Source: Treponema sp. (lineage in GTDB: Bacteria > Spirochaetota > Spirochaetia > Treponematales > Breznakiellaceae). Taken from it: a stretch of DNA of 10,000 bases. Made by a program: the position numbers and the translations under genes. How positions within the stretch are numbered: position 1 is the stretch's first letter; every line of letters starts with the position of its first letter. A model generated the notes under the pieces. That model saw nothing but the letters and a program-made list of their open reading frames with translations. It ran no database searches and was not told the DNA's origin. The stretch lies in assembly GCA_020216655.1 (NCBI GenBank), contig JAIWNU010000050.1, forward strand, positions 1-10,000, in the 5' to 3' direction. This document shows, piece by piece, positions 7,696-10,000 of this stretch.

Positions 7696-8868
7696 TTATT
7701 TTGAAATAGCCCTTTGAAGGGTTTCTACCTTATCGGTTTTTTCCCAGGTAAAACCGTCTCGGCCAAAATGACCGTATGTAGCAGTTTTTCTATATATAGG
7801 CCTTCTTAAGTCCAGGGTTGCTATAATGCCTGCTGGAGAGAGATCGAAGATTTCGGTTACCGCCTTTTCTATCGCCTGTTCACTCACCGTATTGGTGCCG
7901 AAGGTGTCGACCATGACGGAGACCGGGAATGGAACTCCGATTGCATAGGCAAGCTGCACTTCGCATCGTTCTGCAAAACCTGCGGCAACGATGTTTTTAG
8001 CCACATAGCGGGCCATATAGGCTGCGGAACGGTCTACCTTGGTTGGATCTTTTCCGGAAAAGGCACCGCCGCCATGGCGGCCCATACCGCCGTAGGTATC
8101 GACGATTATTTTTCTTCCCGTAAGGCCCGTATCGCCAAAGGGGCCGCCAATAACGAAGCGTCCTGTGGGATTGATAAAATACCGGGTTTTTACATCCAGC
8201 AGTCCCGTTGGGGCTAAAACGGGTTTTACAATTTCTTCGATAATTGCTTCTTTTATGTTCTCGTAGGCGATTCCGTCATCATGCTGGTGGGAAACCACAA
8301 CCGTATCGATTCTGATAGGTTTGTGACCCTCATATTGTACGGTAACTTGGCTTTTAGCGTCCGGCCTGAGCCAGGGAATGATTTTGGCTTTCCTCAAAAG
8401 GGTTGCCTTTTCAAGAATTTGATGGGCTAGCGTTATCGGCGCCGGCATCAGGTTTGGGGTTTCGGTGCAGGCAAAACCAAACATCATGCCCTGGTCACCT
8501 GCGCCCTGCTGTCCCTTAAATTCTTCAAGGCCCTTACCCGATACTCCCTGGCTGATATCTTCTGATTGGTTGTGTATCATGTCGAGGACCGCCATAGATT
8601 CGAAATCGAGTCCATAGGCTGGGTTGGTGTATCCTACTTCTTTAACCACATCTCGAGCAACTTGCTGGATGTCCACAAAGGTATTGGTGGTAATTTCGCC
8701 GCCTACCAGTACCATGGCGGTGGATGCGAAGGTCTCGCAGGCAACACGGCTTTCTGGGTCTTTTTCAATACAGGCATCGAGAATGGCGTCGGAAATTTGA
8801 TCGCAGAGTTTATCAGGATGCCCCTCTCCGACCGATTCGGATGTAAACAGATATTTTCTATTTTCCAT
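7696..8868 (-). CDS. metK: S-adenosylmethionine synthetase
   Basis: MetK makes S-adenosylmethionine from methionine and ATP, releasing phosphate and diphosphate. It is complete at 390 residues, within the normal range. Signature segments are GEGHPDK (14-20, with the catalytic His17 and metal-binding Asp19), the ATP-binding [10 protein letters not shown] (122-131), [18 protein letters not shown] (257-274) and the following [10 protein letters not shown]. The start is certain: AAGGAG stands 7 bases before ATG and overlaps the stop codon of the upstream ligase gene. With only 11 bases between the two genes there is no room for a SAM riboswitch directly upstream. Any such control would have to sit at the operon promoter, outside the window. 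Confidence 0.99.
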   Translation of the reverse strand: MENRKYLFTSESVGEGHPDKLCDQISDAILDACIEKDPESRVACETFASTAMVLVGGEITTNTFVDIQQVARDVVKEVGYTNPAYGLDFESMAVLDMIHNQSEDISQGVSGKGLEEFKGQQGAGDQGMMFGFACTETPNLMPAPITLAHQILEKATLLRKAKIIPWLRPDAKSQVTVQYEGHKPIRIDTVVVSHQHDDGIAYENIKEAIIEEIVKPVLAPTGLLDVKTRYFINPTGRFVIGGPFGDTGLTGRKIIVDTYGGMGRHGGGAFSGKDPTKVDRSAAYMARYVAKNIVAAGFAERCEVQLAYAIGVPFPVSVMVDTFGTNTVSEQAIEKAVTEIFDLSPAGIIATLDLRRPIYRKTATYGHFGRDGFTWEKTDKVETLQRAISK

Positions 8869-8879
8869 AAATACGCTCC

Positions 8880-10000
8880 TTACAGGTATTTTGACAGGGC
8901 TTCCAAGTTTTTATCATTCTTGTAGCTAGAGCCCTCATTGTAAATATAGTCGATAAGCTCCTGGTATTTTTCGACAACCTTGTACCGTACTAATTTCATG
9001 GTGGAATTGATAAGTCCGTCCTTTTCATTAAATGCTTCAGGGACTATCTGGAAAGTGGCTGGGGTCCAGTTGAGGGGAACCATGTTGCGGTATGAGGCGT
9101 CGGATCTGAAGCTATAGAATGAATCTTTGATCAGTTCAAGCAGATCTTCCCTGGTTTTAGGATGATGCTCTTTGATAAGTTTCCGTACCTGATCGTCATC
9201 TAATGTGATAAGGGCGCAGGTAAAACGTTTGTGGTCGTTCCAAACCATGACCTGGTTTACCACCTTTGCCGAGTTAACAATGGCGTCTTCGATGCCTTCT
9301 GGGCTGTATTTTTCTCCGTCTGCGGAAATAAGCAGCGCCTTTGCACGGCCGGCGACGGTAAGATAACCGTCCTGATCGAGCCAGCCCAGGTCTCCCGTAT
9401 GGAGCCATCCGTCCACCAGGGTTTCCTTGGTTGCCTCAGGATTTTTAAAATAGCCCTTCATTACATTGGGACCGCGGACACAGATTTCTCCCTTTTCACC
9501 GGGAGCTGCAACAGTGCCGTCATCCTTGAGGATGCGGATTTCCACATGGTCTAAAGGTATGCCGGAGGTACCCAGTTTGGTGTGTCCTTCTATGTTGGTG
9601 GAAATGACCGGAGCGGCTTCGGTCATGCCGTAACCCTGATAGAGGGGCATGCCGAGGGCTCGATAAAACCGCTGCTGTCCGATATCAAAGCTGGCTCCGC
9701 CTCCGGTAAAAAACTGAGCCCGTTTTCCGAAAACTTCAGTTTTTACTTTGTCCAATACCAGTTTTTTAAGAGGGAAGTAGATGAGGCCGTTCATAAAGGT
9801 TGCCAAGGATGGACGGGGGTAGGAGTTATCGCCCCAATAGGCAATACCGGCTTTTATGCCCGTATCAAACAATAATTTGACAAGGCCGCCCCGCCGGTCA
9901 ATTTCTGCCTGCATTTTTTTCATAAAGTTGCTAGAAAGGGCCGGGACGGTCATAAGAAATACCGGTTCAGCTTCTTTCATGTTGATTGGTATATTCCGCA
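8880..10000 (-). CDS. AMP-forming long-chain acyl-CoA ligase, C-terminal part
   Basis: This is a member of the AMP-dependent synthetase (ANL) superfamily, which activates fatty acids through an acyl-AMP to acyl-CoA. About 372 codons are visible. The frame stays open to the window edge, where the six codons before the first internal Met read RNIPIN. Since long-chain ligases have about 600 or more residues, the N-terminal part with the P-loop-like motif lies outside. Motifs, numbered from that Met (codon at 9980), are [10 protein letters not shown] (116-125), the ATP-ribose-binding HTGD (194-197), hinge and core [21 protein letters not shown] (211-231) and a likely catalytic lysine K329 in NSTMKLVR. 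The motifs resemble the long-chain (FAA1-type) branch, but chain length is not provable. It is upstream of metK in the same operon. Confidence 0.93.
   Translation of the reverse strand, partial: RNIPINMKEAEPVFLMTVPALSSNFMKKMQAEIDRRGGLVKLLFDTGIKAGIAYWGDNSYPRPSLATFMNGLIYFPLKKLVLDKVKTEVFGKRAQFFTGGGASFDIGQQRFYRALGMPLYQGYGMTEAAPVISTNIEGHTKLGTSGIPLDHVEIRILKDDGTVAAPGEKGEICVRGPNVMKGYFKNPEATKETLVDGWLHTGDLGWLDQDGYLTVAGRAKALLISADGEKYSPEGIEDAIVNSAKVVNQVMVWNDHKRFTCALITLDDDQVRKLIKEHHPKTREDLLELIKDSFYSFRSDASYRNMVPLNWTPATFQIVPEAFNEKDGLINSTMKLVRYKVVEKYQELIDYIYNEGSSYKNDKNLEALSKYL

Noticed and set aside
8869..8879. SAM riboswitch ahead of metK
   Set aside because: Only 11 bases separate metK from the upstream ligase stop, all taken up by the ribosome-binding site, so there is no space for one.

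Overview
The window looks like an origin-proximal stretch of a spirochaete chromosome, most probably a Treponema-like member of the Spirochaetales. This rests on the adjacent gyrB-gyrA pair, the style of the DNA gyrase and acyl-CoA ligase sequences, and the neighbouring parS sites. It is an inference from protein character, not a database result. Coding DNA is of medium GC; the central spacer and the small gene beside it are clearly AT-richer.

Layout. (1) Positions 1-4117, + strand: the C-terminal part of gyrB (its 5' end lies before the window), then complete gyrA 11 bases later, together encoding both subunits of DNA gyrase. (2) 4130-4495, - strand: a DUF1801 (YdhG/Fra-like) gene convergent with gyrA. 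The DNA at its 3' end can fold, in the gyrA transcript only, into a 17-pair hairpin. (3) 4496-5471: a ~975-base AT-rich spacer holding three parS sites (two exact TGTTTCACGTGAAACA, one with a single mismatch), four diverged copies of a short repeat with an inverted-repeat core, and two probable promoters at its edges. (4) 5472-6089, + strand: an unrecognised exported or membrane protein. A hairpin that can end transcription from both sides follows it. (5) 6150-10000, - strand: a tight operon read from right to left: AMP-forming acyl-CoA ligase (5' end outside the window), metK, arfB, and an M29 aminopeptidase, with gaps of 11, 1 and 9 bases.

How it fits together. The gyrase genes supply negative supercoiling. 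The parS cluster next to them is the expected loading site for ParB (Spo0J) and, through it, SMC, so this spacer is probably a chromosome-segregation centromere region near oriC. The right-hand operon is housekeeping: acyl activation, S-adenosylmethionine synthesis, rescue of stalled ribosomes, and peptide turnover. The features most worth a second look are the parS cluster, the repeat family between the sites, and the unusual residues at quinolone-determining positions of both gyrase subunits.
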